Source of the DNA: Phycisphaerales bacterium
GTDB lineage: Bacteria; Planctomycetota; Phycisphaerae; Phycisphaerales; UBA1924
DNA: 64,000 bases
NCBI GenBank assembly: GCA_030149165.1
Contig: JASBRY010000009.1
Coordinates: 1,178,001 to 1,242,000, forward strand
Direction of reading: 5' to 3'
Part shown: piece after piece, positions 55,254 through 63,853 of the stretch
Position numbering within the stretch: position 1 is the first letter of the stretch
Layout of the letters: each line of letters starts with the position of its first letter
Position numbers and translations under genes: made by a program
The notes under the pieces: generated by a model
Told to the model about the DNA's origin: nothing
Seen by the model: the letters and a program-made list of their open reading frames with translations, nothing else
Databases searched by the model: none

Positions 55254-56198
55254 ATGCGGGTTATCCGAACGATCAAAGAAATGACCGATTGGGTCGATGC
55301 GGCCAAAGGTCCAATAGCCCTCGTACCCACTCAAGGGTGTCTCCATCACGGGCATGAATCGCTTCTGCATGCCGCGAAACAAGATGCGGATATTCAAGGC
55401 TCTGTGGTGATGAGTCTCTTCGTAAACCCGTTGCAGTTCAGAAAGCCTGCCTATGAAGCGTATCCAAGGCAAGAACAGCAGGATCTAGAGCTTGCCGAGA
55501 ATGCAGGCGTGGATGTTGTCTTCGCGCCTGAGGTGTGCGGGATGTACCCTAAAGCGCGTGATCTTGATTGGTTATTCGATCTCCAGAACGGGCAATCCGG
55601 ACCTCGGGATCGAGAGCGGTTCACAATTGATCATCCAGAAGATACACCGGAGTTCGAATATGTGCGTGTTCCCCAGCGCCTAACCCATCGCATGGATGGG
55701 ATCGATCATCCCTGGCACTTTGACGGAGTCGCAACGGTCGTTCGAAAGTTATTCCAGATAATCCAACCTAATACTTCGTACTTCGGTCTCAAAGATATCC
55801 AGCAACTCGCCATCTTGCAATCATTGAATCTGTGGATGGGATCTCCGACAAAGATAGTTCCGATCCCGGTTGTTCGAGATCACGACGGACTTTCTTCAAG
55901 CTCGCGACTTGTCCTGCTTGATGATGAGCAACGATCTATTGCATGTCAGGTTGTCGAGTTCTTGAATGAAGCGTCACGACAGATCAGATCATCGCGGAAC
56001 TCGGTCCCTGACGTGTTGGAAGGGTTCCGTGATGCGTGCGAATCAATAGAAACTGAGCACAACACCCTCGAGATCGATGCGTTGACCTATTCGGATTCGA
56101 CAACACTCGAAGAACTCGATGACTATTCAAAGAATGGGGTGCTCTATCTTGCCTACATCATCAACGGGATTCGGCTCGCCGAAACGCTCAGTCAATGA
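55254..56198 (+). CDS. panC: Pantoate-beta-alanine ligase-like protein
   Basis: The 314-residue protein keeps the nucleotidyltransferase motifs of PanC: TQGCLHHGHESLL, FVNPLQF, YFGLKDIQQLAILQ and RDHDGLSSSSRLVLL. It is about 30 residues longer than usual because of an insertion around residues 95-140. The family condenses pantoate and beta-alanine to pantothenate through a pantoyl adenylate. The operon partners could supply beta-alanine. The rapid divergence from ordinary PanC leaves room for a different amine or acid. Confidence 0.88.
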   Translation: MRVIRTIKEMTDWVDAAKGPIALVPTQGCLHHGHESLLHAAKQDADIQGSVVMSLFVNPLQFRKPAYEAYPRQEQQDLELAENAGVDVVFAPEVCGMYPKARDLDWLFDLQNGQSGPRDRERFTIDHPEDTPEFEYVRVPQRLTHRMDGIDHPWHFDGVATVVRKLFQIIQPNTSYFGLKDIQQLAILQSLNLWMGSPTKIVPIPVVRDHDGLSSSSRLVLLDDEQRSIACQVVEFLNEASRQIRSSRNSVPDVLEGFRDACESIETEHNTLEIDALTYSDSTTLEELDDYSKNGVLYLAYIINGIRLAETLSQ

Positions 56199-56212
56199 GA
56201 CCGATATAGAAA

Positions 56213-56299
56213 CGGTGCGGGTGGGATTCGAACCCACGGACCCCTTGCGGAGTCACTCGATTTCAAGTCGAGCGCCTTCAACCGCTCAGCCACCGCACC
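56213..56299 (-). tRNA. tRNA-Ser (UGA anticodon)
   Basis: The minus strand folds as a class II tRNA of 87 bases. The acceptor arm is GGTGCGG/CCGCACC with discriminator G, the anticodon loop CTTGAAA has TGA in the middle, there is a long variable arm (CTCCGCAAGG), and the T-loop is GGTTCGAATCC. The CCA end is not encoded. It sits convergently after panC. Confidence 0.95.
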
Positions 56300-56414
56300 A
56301 GCGATCATGCCGAAAATCGACATTGAGCGATGGTAACCATAGCGATCCAGTACAGACAGATCGCGCTCTAGGATCGAAAAAATTGATATGTTCGAGTGAT
56401 TGAATCTCAGATCA

Positions 56415-57044
56415 TCAGCGACGGCGACGCATAGCTACGAGTCCGACGAACCCCAGCGCCAGGCTGCCAGGAGCTGGGACAAAGGTGCCGACACTGATGT
56501 TGTCGATCGCGATGGCATTTCGAGCGTTTTCGTCGTGCGAGTCACGGATTTCCGAGGACGCGTAGCTCCCGATCCGGATCAGATCGAACCCGCCACCTGT
56601 GAATCCAACATACTCGCCGGTGGTCGCGTCAATATCGAACTCCGAAACAAGCGATTCACCATCGTACAACTGCACCCAGAGGTACATGGTCCCAACCGCA
56701 ATCGGTGACCAGCCGCTGCTGATCTGCATATCGATATCTGAAAAATCTTCGCCACTGACGAGCGATATATCGACCAGTTCCAACGCGCCTGTGCTCGCGT
56801 AGAACATCTCGGAGCCATCTAGACCCGGAGCATTCCAGCTGTAGTAATCTCTGCTCACGCTCACTTCGAGACCGCCCTCTTGGTAGCCATCGAGCGACTG
56901 CTCATCGACCAAGCCGTTGAAGTCTGCGGAGTTCGTGACATCCCCGATCATGGTTGAATCGCTGGTGTAGGTCGCGATGTCTGCATTCGATGCTCCAACG
57001 ATCGCTGCAATAGTCATCAACCCAAGTAGTCCTTGATTCTTCAT
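56415..57044 (-). CDS. Exported protein with PEP-CTERM-like sorting tail
   Basis: The ATG at 57044 has GGGGAG seven bases upstream and gives 209 residues. There is an N-terminal signal (LLGLMTIAAIVGASNA), a beta-rich middle without a known domain, and a C-terminal tail PAPGSLALGFVGLVAMRRRR. The tail has the Pro-Gly, hydrophobic stretch and Arg cluster of PEP-CTERM-type signals processed by exosortases. It is divergent from a second gene with the same kind of tail. The function is unknown; a surface role is likely. Confidence 0.82.
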   Translation of the reverse strand: MKNQGLLGLMTIAAIVGASNADIATYTSDSTMIGDVTNSADFNGLVDEQSLDGYQEGGLEVSVSRDYYSWNAPGLDGSEMFYASTGALELVDISLVSGEDFSDIDMQISSGWSPIAVGTMYLWVQLYDGESLVSEFDIDATTGEYVGFTGGGFDLIRIGSYASSEIRDSHDENARNAIAIDNISVGTFVPAPGSLALGFVGLVAMRRRR

Positions 57045-57371
57045 GTCATGTCTCCCCAAATGAGATCTCTGTGAGCACGCGAGTACAGACCCGGCGCACC
57101 GGTTTCATCTTAAAGAGACACGCAAAATGCCCTCCTTGCCAGTCAGTTGTGAGAATTTCAAGGTGATTTCATCTATCTGCAACTGTTCGTGTCTGGAGCC
57201 GAAACCGTCAGTTTCGTTCTAAATCGGGCCTATGCATCCGAGATGTTAATCTGGGTAATCTGATCCATGGAATATGAAACGATGTTCTCATTTTCATGGC
57301 ATCCTTCCAAAGTTGAGGTATTTTTTGGCAAATAGGTTCAACACCTCTGACCAGTTGGGGAGATTTACGCC
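57045..57371. promoter_or_regulatory. Divergent intergenic region between two sorting-tail genes
   Basis: This region of about 330 bases holds the two promoters of the divergent exported-protein genes. Both genes have the same extended ribosome site, TTGGGGAGA, close to the start, which suggests shared translation features. I found no convincing operator or RNA structure. Confidence 0.5.
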
Positions 57372-58064
57372 ATGGCTTTGAATATGCGAACACTTACTCT
57401 GACGATCGCTATGGGTACCCTTGCGGCTTCAGCTATTGCCGGTCCTGACTGGATCGAAGACGGCGACGCCGGAAGCACGCTCGGAGATGCACAAGACGCA
57501 ACCTCAGTCGGTGAACTCCAAACCATCGCAGGTACCCTGGGTGGAGTCGATACAGAGGATGTCTACAAGCTCGTCATCCTTAATGGTGACAACATCGGTG
57601 GTACAGTCCAGTTCGGACTGACACTCGACAGCGGTCCTGATCAGAACTTCAATCCCGCGCTCTGGCTCTTCGATAGCGAAGGCTTCGGAGTGCTCGGCAA
57701 CGATGACGATCCGATCCTTGGTGGTCCCGACGCACGCTTGACAACTCCATCTACCGACGGTGTCACCTTGCTCCTTCCTCCAGGTATCTACTTCCTTGCA
57801 ATCACTGAGAGTGGAAATGTTCCCCTCAGCTTCCGGGAGAATCTCGGTCTTGGTGACTCCGGGGGCACATTCGAAGAGATCTTCTCATTCGACAGCTCTA
57901 CCGAAGTCTCGGGCCCTGACGGGATCGGTGCAGATAACCCGCTCGCGGCATGGACTGGTGGTGAAGGAACCGCTGGTGGATACGGCATCGACATCACCCC
58001 AACACCTGGAAGTGCAGCAGTCTTCGCATTTGCTGGGGTTGCGATGAGCCGTCGTCGCCGCTAA
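57372..58064 (+). CDS. Exported protein with PEP-CTERM-like sorting tail and PPC-like domain
   Basis: The 230-residue protein has a signal peptide (TLTIAMGTLAASAIAG) and a beta-sandwich-like region around TEDVYKLVILNGDNIGGTVQ to LLPPGIYFLAITESG. That region resembles bacterial pre-peptidase C-terminal domains. It ends with PTPGSAAVFAFAGVAMSRRRR, kept here as a PxPGS-hydrophobic-RRRR pattern. GGGGAG lies ten bases before the ATG. The protein is probably anchored or released by an exosortase; its function is unknown. Confidence 0.82.
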   Translation: MALNMRTLTLTIAMGTLAASAIAGPDWIEDGDAGSTLGDAQDATSVGELQTIAGTLGGVDTEDVYKLVILNGDNIGGTVQFGLTLDSGPDQNFNPALWLFDSEGFGVLGNDDDPILGGPDARLTTPSTDGVTLLLPPGIYFLAITESGNVPLSFRENLGLGDSGGTFEEIFSFDSSTEVSGPDGIGADNPLAAWTGGEGTAGGYGIDITPTPGSAAVFAFAGVAMSRRRR

Positions 58065-58088
58065 AGCGATTCACATTCAGAACCAACT

Positions 58089-60200
58089 TCAAGCATCGGA
58101 AGCCGTCTCGGTTTCCGATGCTTTGCTTTCAATGATCTGCAGCACGCGCCGCGCAACATTGAGTAGTCGCTCGTCGCCGAGCAGTTCTCTCACTCGCACT
58201 GCTTCTTGAGCATGAGGGACTGCTTCAGCATATTGCTTGTTGTGGTAGTACGCTTCGGCCAGTGTCTGTTGAGTCTCCGCGACAGATGCCGTGTCTGTAC
58301 CGAGCAGCAACTGCTTCAGATCCAGTGCCTCATTAAGCCTCTGTATCGCTTCTTCGTGCTTCCCGAGCTGAATCAAGGTGCCTCCAAGACTATCGAGAGT
58401 CTTTGCGAGCCAAACCGGTTTTGGATCGTCTTCAGGTTGATTCTGAAGAATCTCGATCAGTTCTCGGAAGATACCCTCAGCAAGATCATACTTCTTCTGC
58501 TGAGTATACAAAGACGCAAGCGAGTTATTCGTCTGCGCCACTTGGATGTCATCCGGACCCAGCAGCGAGAGCTTGATCTGCTTCGCGCGCTGATACAGTG
58601 GCAACGCTGTGTCGAAATCTCCCAGCCTCATATTGGTTGAACCAAGGTGATCCAGAGTAATCGCGAGGTCAACTGCGCTCGGATCATCGCTGTCGAAGAG
58701 GAGCTCACGCATCGCAAGCGCTTTCTCGTAGTTCAACTTCGCTTTCTCGAAGTCATTCATGAAATATTGTGCACGCGCGATATTGTGCAGCGATCTCGCA
58801 ATCTCAGGATGCGGGGCGGTATGCATCTTGCTCTGGATCGAGTTCACCTTGATGAACGACGACAGCGCCCGTTCAAAGTCTTCATACCCAAGATATGCCT
58901 CTCCGATATTCGTGTAGAACACCGCAAGACTCTCTTTGTCGCTCGTGAAAATGGTCTCGCCGTGATCTGAATACAGATCAAGCAAGCGTTTGGCAAGCGC
59001 TGGTCCCTCACCCTTCTGGACATCCATCTCCTTGAGCGTGGTCAGCATGTTGTCCAGGGCCAATCGTCTTGCTTCGATGCGCTGGACCCATTGTGTCGTC
59101 GCAAACCCAGCACCGATCGAGAACACAATCAGGATGCACAGCGCCGCGATCGTGACGCCTGTATTGCGCCGAACGAACTTGGTCGTCTTGTACACCATGC
59201 TCGGCGGGCGCGCCGAGATCGGTTGATTCCCGAGCGATCTACGGATATCCGCAGAGAGATCCGCAACGCTCTGGTATCGTCGATCTTTGTCCTTGTCGAG
59301 CGCTTTGCCGACGATGATCTCGATATCCCCAGAGAGTGAGCTGTCGTGCCTGCTGAGTTTCGTGGGATTGGTGTCTTGGATCACACGCACCGCTTCGTGG
59401 ATCGCTTTGTTCTCAAGGTCGTACGGGATCTTCCCTGTCAGGATTTCATAGAGGACCACCCCGAGCGCGTAGACATCAGATCGAGTATCGAGATTGAGCG
59501 TATCGCCGATCGCTTGCTCAGGGCTCATGTAGTAGAGCGTGCCGATGAGCTGTCCCACATTGGTCTGCATCGTCATCCCAGATGAGTTGGTATCTGTCGC
59601 GCGTGCGACGCCAAAGTCCAGCACCTTTGGTTCGCCGTCTTTATCAACCAGCACATTCGCCGGCTTCAGATCTCTGTGGATGATTCCCTTTGCGTGCGCG
59701 TGCTGGATCGCATCGCAGAGCTTGACGAACAACTCAAGCCGCTGCCGTGTGCTCAGATTCTGCTCGTTGACATAATCCCCCATCTCCTGTCCATCGACAT
59801 ACTCCATCGCGAAATAAGGCGATCCCGATTCTGGATCAATTCCCGCTTCATGGATCTGCGCAATATTCGGATGATGCAGCCGCCCGAGGATCTCCGCTTC
59901 AAGATCAAATCGACGAACGGATTTCGATGACAGCACACCAGGACGGATGAGTTTCAGTGCGACCTGTCGTTGAGGTTTGCTTTGAGTCGCGCGATAAACC
60001 GCGCCCATTCCCCCAACACCCAAGACCTTATCAATGGTGTACTTGCCGACCTGAGTGCCGGGCGGGAGCGTCGGGACATCATGCTCGTACTCGACATAAT
60101 CCGGGATAGTCACATCATCCGCGGCCGTGTGGATCGCATCCTCAGCGATGGTCTCCATCGTTTTCCGCAAGTCCCGCTTTGGAGGCTTTCGCTCATCCAT
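58089..60200 (-). CDS. Ser/Thr protein kinase with membrane anchor and TPR domain
   Basis: The 703-residue protein has a kinase domain at about residues 50-335 (GVGGMGAVYRA glycine loop, VALKLI Lys, HRDLKPANVLVD, VLDFGVARA, MSPEQAIGDTLNLDTRSDVYALG). One membrane segment follows near residue 360 (TIAALCILIVFSIGAGFATTQ). A C-terminal set of TPR repeats (about 430-690, many NxLA and YxxA patterns) should face outside the cytoplasm. The layout is common in planctomycetes. The neighbouring FHA-phosphatase on the same strand, 72 bases upstream, is a likely functional partner. Confidence 0.93.
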   Translation of the reverse strand: MDERKPPKRDLRKTMETIAEDAIHTAADDVTIPDYVEYEHDVPTLPPGTQVGKYTIDKVLGVGGMGAVYRATQSKPQRQVALKLIRPGVLSSKSVRRFDLEAEILGRLHHPNIAQIHEAGIDPESGSPYFAMEYVDGQEMGDYVNEQNLSTRQRLELFVKLCDAIQHAHAKGIIHRDLKPANVLVDKDGEPKVLDFGVARATDTNSSGMTMQTNVGQLIGTLYYMSPEQAIGDTLNLDTRSDVYALGVVLYEILTGKIPYDLENKAIHEAVRVIQDTNPTKLSRHDSSLSGDIEIIVGKALDKDKDRRYQSVADLSADIRRSLGNQPISARPPSMVYKTTKFVRRNTGVTIAALCILIVFSIGAGFATTQWVQRIEARRLALDNMLTTLKEMDVQKGEGPALAKRLLDLYSDHGETIFTSDKESLAVFYTNIGEAYLGYEDFERALSSFIKVNSIQSKMHTAPHPEIARSLHNIARAQYFMNDFEKAKLNYEKALAMRELLFDSDDPSAVDLAITLDHLGSTNMRLGDFDTALPLYQRAKQIKLSLLGPDDIQVAQTNNSLASLYTQQKKYDLAEGIFRELIEILQNQPEDDPKPVWLAKTLDSLGGTLIQLGKHEEAIQRLNEALDLKQLLLGTDTASVAETQQTLAEAYYHNKQYAEAVPHAQEAVRVRELLGDERLLNVARRVLQIIESKASETETASDA
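58092..58130 (+). terminator. Terminator-like hairpin after the sorting-tail gene
   Basis: AGCATCGGAA (58092-58101) and TTCCGATGCT (58113-58122) form a perfect ten-base-pair stem followed by TTGCTTTC. It lies inside the 3' end of the convergent kinase gene, so the same bases also encode protein. The T-run is weak. Confidence 0.5.
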
Positions 60201-60272
60201 ACCGCCAGTATACGCTCAGTTGGTGTTTCACGGTCAATAATTGGGTCAAACGCACTATACCAATGCGACTTT

Positions 60273-61943
60273 TCAGTCCCCAGTGTGCACGCCCACCGAT
60301 GCGATGGTGGTGTCATCGCGGAGTTGGTCTGATTGTGCGAATCCAAGGACGCCCTCGAGTAACTTGGTCACATCATCTCGATGACAGGTGCTTGATCTGA
60401 GCAGCGCCCCAGCGCGATGCATCCCGTATTCCTCCTCAGAATCCGGCGGGGTTTGCTCCACGATGCCATCGGAGAAAATCACGACGCGTTGCCCTGGATC
60501 GATTCTGAATCGCTCAGATTCATACTCGATTCCGGGATCGATCCCTACGACGACCCCGCCTCGATAGTCTGGACGCTGCGCATCCTGATCCCCATTGGTG
60601 ATCAACCAGTGACCGTGGCCGGCATCAATAAACTCAATTTCAGCGCCGCCAGAATCGTCCTTCTGGATCACACCGATCCACATCGTCACAAACTGTCCCA
60701 TCGAGCGATGAGCGATATGTTTGTTGAGTTTGGTCATGACTTCCGCGATATCCGAGGTCTGATCGAACATCGCGTGGATGTAGCTCTGGGTGGTTGCCAT
60801 CATGATCGCCGCGCCGGCACCCTTCCCAGACACATCTCCAAGAAAGGCGCACACGCGTCCATCTTTGAGTTTGACGACTCCGAACAGATCTCCCGCGACC
60901 ATCCGACCCGGACGCATCAGCATCGAATAGGACACGGAACCGACGACACCATCCGATGGAGGGAGCAGCAATCGTTGAGCATTCGCCGCTGCATCCAAGT
61001 CGTACTGCATCGCGTGCTGCTGGATCTCAAGCTCTTTGCTCCGGATATTCGATGCCGTGAGTCCCAGCAAGCGACCGACTGCTCGTCCAAATGCAGATGC
61101 ATCATGTTTGACAGTGCTCTCTGATCCACGAGCATCGAGGTAGAGATACCCCATCGGTGCCTCATCAACCATCACCGGAACGCACAACGCCGAGTGAATA
61201 TCCAACTCAGCGATACTCTTCCCATAATCCGCTTGCGATGCAGTCCCGGACAAACGGACCACTTCACCCTCTGATGCAGTCTCAAGGAGAGATTGGCTGA
61301 AGTTTACCGAACTCACATCGTCGAACGGATTTTTACTCTGGAACGCGATCGTGTCGTATTGCCCCGCGTCTTCCATCGGAGTCAAAAACGCAGCCCGTGA
61401 GAATCCTGTGGACTCGATCATTGCATGCAACGCGCTGTTCGCAGCTTCCTCCAAATCAGACGAGCCGTGGATCTTGTCAGCGCATTCAAGCAGCACCGCC
61501 AATCGATGGCTCGCAAGATTCGCGAGCGGCTCAGCAACCACACGCTCGACCATGCTCGTGCTCTCGTCTGTGTCGTTGAGCGTATTGATCATCGTCGAGT
61601 CAGAACCGATCTGCTTTCGATCGCCAACTTTCACACGGAAGACCCACGAACCCACCCTGATCACATCGCCGTGCGAGAGTGCGGTCGCGTAGTCAGGGAG
61701 CAACTTGGTCCCATTGAGCTGTGTTCCGTTTCGAGAGCCGAGATCCGTGATGTGCCAACCATTGGAGTCGGCAATGTGGAAGTGCTTGCGCGAAATAGAA
61801 GCATCCGGATCTTCGAGCGGATAATCACAACTCGAACTGCGACCGAACACCTTGGTCGATCCAGCATTAAACTGGATCGGGTCCAACTTTGACGGCCCCT
61901 TCGCCTGGATAAGTTGCATGGATTCGGTCGCCGATTCTGTCAC
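60273..61943 (-). CDS. FHA-GAF-PP2C (SpoIIE/RsbU-type) phosphatase
   Basis: The 556-residue protein has an N-terminal FHA domain (about 20-105; FGRSSSCDYPLEDPDASISRKHF and SRNGTQLNGTKL, split). A GAF domain (about 150-300) and a C-terminal SpoIIE/PP2C phosphatase (about 340-550; RPGRMVAGDLFGVVKL, DVSGKGAGAAIMMA, DAGHGHWLI, FSDGIVEQ) follow. The Asp residues of the metal site are present. FHA domains bind phosphothreonine, so this protein could be recruited to the neighbouring kinase. It probably dephosphorylates regulatory proteins such as anti-sigma antagonists. Confidence 0.92.
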   Translation of the reverse strand: MTESATESMQLIQAKGPSKLDPIQFNAGSTKVFGRSSSCDYPLEDPDASISRKHFHIADSNGWHITDLGSRNGTQLNGTKLLPDYATALSHGDVIRVGSWVFRVKVGDRKQIGSDSTMINTLNDTDESTSMVERVVAEPLANLASHRLAVLLECADKIHGSSDLEEAANSALHAMIESTGFSRAAFLTPMEDAGQYDTIAFQSKNPFDDVSSVNFSQSLLETASEGEVVRLSGTASQADYGKSIAELDIHSALCVPVMVDEAPMGYLYLDARGSESTVKHDASAFGRAVGRLLGLTASNIRSKELEIQQHAMQYDLDAAANAQRLLLPPSDGVVGSVSYSMLMRPGRMVAGDLFGVVKLKDGRVCAFLGDVSGKGAGAAIMMATTQSYIHAMFDQTSDIAEVMTKLNKHIAHRSMGQFVTMWIGVIQKDDSGGAEIEFIDAGHGHWLITNGDQDAQRPDYRGGVVVGIDPGIEYESERFRIDPGQRVVIFSDGIVEQTPPDSEEEYGMHRAGALLRSSTCHRDDVTKLLEGVLGFAQSDQLRDDTTIASVGVHTGD

Positions 61944-62020
61944 TTCTATCCCCTGCGATTGTCAGATGATCACGAACACTACAACTCCATGATACATGAT
62001 CAGCAGTCCGATGTCGGTAC

Positions 62021-62045
62021 AAAAAAAAACAGCCCGATTGGGCTG
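62021..62045 (-). terminator. Intrinsic terminator of the tRNA-Gly gene
   Basis: On the minus strand CAGCCC-AATC-GGGCTG forms a six-base-pair stem directly followed by nine T residues. It lies seven bases after the tRNA-Gly 3' end. Confidence 0.85.
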
Positions 62046-62051
62046 CATCAA

Positions 62052-62123
62052 AGCGGGTGAACGGACTCGAACCGTCAACATTCAGCTTGGAAGGCTGACG
62101 CTCTACCATTGAGCTACACCCGC
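62052..62123 (-). tRNA. tRNA-Gly (UCC anticodon)
   Basis: The minus strand folds as a 72-base tRNA with acceptor arm GCGGGTG/CACCCGC, D-arm GCTCAATGGTAGAGC, anticodon loop CTTCCAA with TCC, and T-loop GGTTCGAGTCC. The CCA end is not encoded. A strong terminator follows. Confidence 0.95.
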
Positions 62124-62200
62124 AAGGTGTTCCGATTCTAGACCCCATCCAATCGCTCGGCTAGACCCCATATCGGGTTCCATCGCAGTTTCATTCACAT

Positions 62201-63853
62201 TCAAGCAGATCGGATGGCACGGATGGCCATGAACATCGGGATCTCTTCACGAGCCGTGTTCTCCGCTTTGGCGCGTGGACCAGGCTCACTTTCACGCTTG
62301 CTCGACCATTCTTCGATCGTGTCCACGAGCAGCCCATTCTTCCCCATCGAAGTGACATAGCTCGACATGGGTCGATGGTGGGTATGCGTCTTGATCGCAG
62401 TAGCACCAGAACTCACCTGTCCCGGATTCATAACAATTTCCTGTGTCCGCTCGCTCATGTACTGATCCACACGCCGAAACTGGACAGGCTGCCTTGTCCG
62501 CTCATCCGTGATCCATCCCCACGCCGTCGCGCCGGGATTCCGGAACGCTGGGTGAAGAATCACAGCAACAAATCGGCCGCCGACCTTCAATCTCGACGAA
62601 ACTCCAGCGAAGACATCATCGAGATGATCAATGTTCATCAACGCAAGCACGCACACCGCCGCGTCATACTCCTGATCGCCGAGCTCCGAATCCCCAAGCG
62701 ATCGAGCATCACCGACAACATAGGAGATCGATTCGGGTGATTGTCCGCTCGCTCGCTCGATGAGTTCGGGAGATGCATCAATTCCAACAGCTGTCGCGCC
62801 GGGTTGTTGCGCGATCAGATGCCGAGCGACAAGCCCTTGTCCGCACGCGACATCAAGCAGCCGTTCGTTTGGTTGGAGGTTAACGAGCCGCGTGACACCG
62901 GGAAGGATCAGGTCCTCGTGATGATCCGAACCGCGCACCGAGAGCAGATTGTCATACCAACCCGCGACCTTGTCCCAGCCCTCCTGATCAGGGTTGGATT
63001 CGATCTCCTCCGCTTCAGCCGACATCCCCATCGCGGGCTCAGCACCCATCACACTCCAGAACGAGTGGGGTGCCGGTACGCGAACGCGAGCGATCTTCTC
63101 AGTCTCTGGATCCTCATAGCGGATCTCAAACGCATGCATCGCCAAGCGTTTCAGATCATCACGTGTCGATCCGAAGTCTGTATCGCCGAGGATCGGATGA
63201 CCCGATTGGGCAAGATGCTGACGGATCTGACCTTGCAAATCTGGGCGTGCACGCACCTGCAGCAATGAAAGACCAGCACCAGTTTCCAGCACTCGGAAGT
63301 GGGTCACCGGATTCGCGCCGCTGCTCTTTGAACCTTCAACAGGTCCATTGATCGAGGAACCCGACTTGACCACATCCTCGTCGTACTCACCTTCTACAAC
63401 AACAAGGTAATTCGTTTCAGGCCGTGTCATTTCACGAGGCGAATCAACCTCGCCTCGGGTCTTCACAAGCAGCACACCTCCTGAAGCGAGTGTGTCGATC
63501 TCGTGCGCCGGACGCATCTTGAGTTTGCGAACAAATCCGAGTTCCCATGCCGATTCGCGTAGAGTCTCATGTGACTCTCCACGGATCGGGAGTCCCGCCG
63601 GCTTGTTCAGCACACAGATCCAATCGTCCTTGAATACCACATCCGCTTTGGGAGGTTTCGGAGTCTTCGGCGCACTCCTGAGATCAGGTCGCCCGAATGA
63701 ACCGCCACCAGGTCTTCCCATCGGACGCCCACCACGCGGCGGTCCGCCGCGTCCGCTGTTGTTGCCACCAAATGCTGGTCGTCCGCCACCTCGGTTATTG
63801 CCAAAGGGAGGTCTACCACGATCAGAGCCAGATCGAGAATCAGAGTGAGGCAT
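62201..63853 (-). CDS. RG-rich protein: RluA-like pseudouridine synthase fused to a SAM methyltransferase
   Basis: The 550-residue protein has three parts. Residues 1 to about 60 are a disordered Arg/Gly-rich tail, likely to bind RNA. Residues about 68-275 resemble RluA pseudouridine synthases: FKDDWICVLNKPAGLPI, then AHEIDTLASGGVLLVKT, where Asp120 is the expected catalytic Asp although the usual HRLD-x-x-TSG is altered to HEIDTLASG, and QIRQHLAQSGHPILGD. Residues about 290-500 are a class I methyltransferase (LLDVACGQG, AVGIDASPELIERA, AVCVLALMNIDHLDDVF). The fusion suggests two modifications of one RNA region. It overlaps the next upstream gene by 14 bases. Confidence 0.87.
   Translation of the reverse strand: MPHSDSRSGSDRGRPPFGNNRGGGRPAFGGNNSGRGGPPRGGRPMGRPGGGSFGRPDLRSAPKTPKPPKADVVFKDDWICVLNKPAGLPIRGESHETLRESAWELGFVRKLKMRPAHEIDTLASGGVLLVKTRGEVDSPREMTRPETNYLVVVEGEYDEDVVKSGSSINGPVEGSKSSGANPVTHFRVLETGAGLSLLQVRARPDLQGQIRQHLAQSGHPILGDTDFGSTRDDLKRLAMHAFEIRYEDPETEKIARVRVPAPHSFWSVMGAEPAMGMSAEAEEIESNPDQEGWDKVAGWYDNLLSVRGSDHHEDLILPGVTRLVNLQPNERLLDVACGQGLVARHLIAQQPGATAVGIDASPELIERASGQSPESISYVVGDARSLGDSELGDQEYDAAVCVLALMNIDHLDDVFAGVSSRLKVGGRFVAVILHPAFRNPGATAWGWITDERTRQPVQFRRVDQYMSERTQEIVMNPGQVSSGATAIKTHTHHRPMSSYVTSMGKNGLLVDTIEEWSSKRESEPGPRAKAENTAREEIPMFMAIRAIRSA

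Noticed and set aside
60417..61124. A 235-codon open frame on the plus strand
   Set aside because: It is antisense to the clearly coding FHA-GAF-PP2C phosphatase and has no recognisable features.
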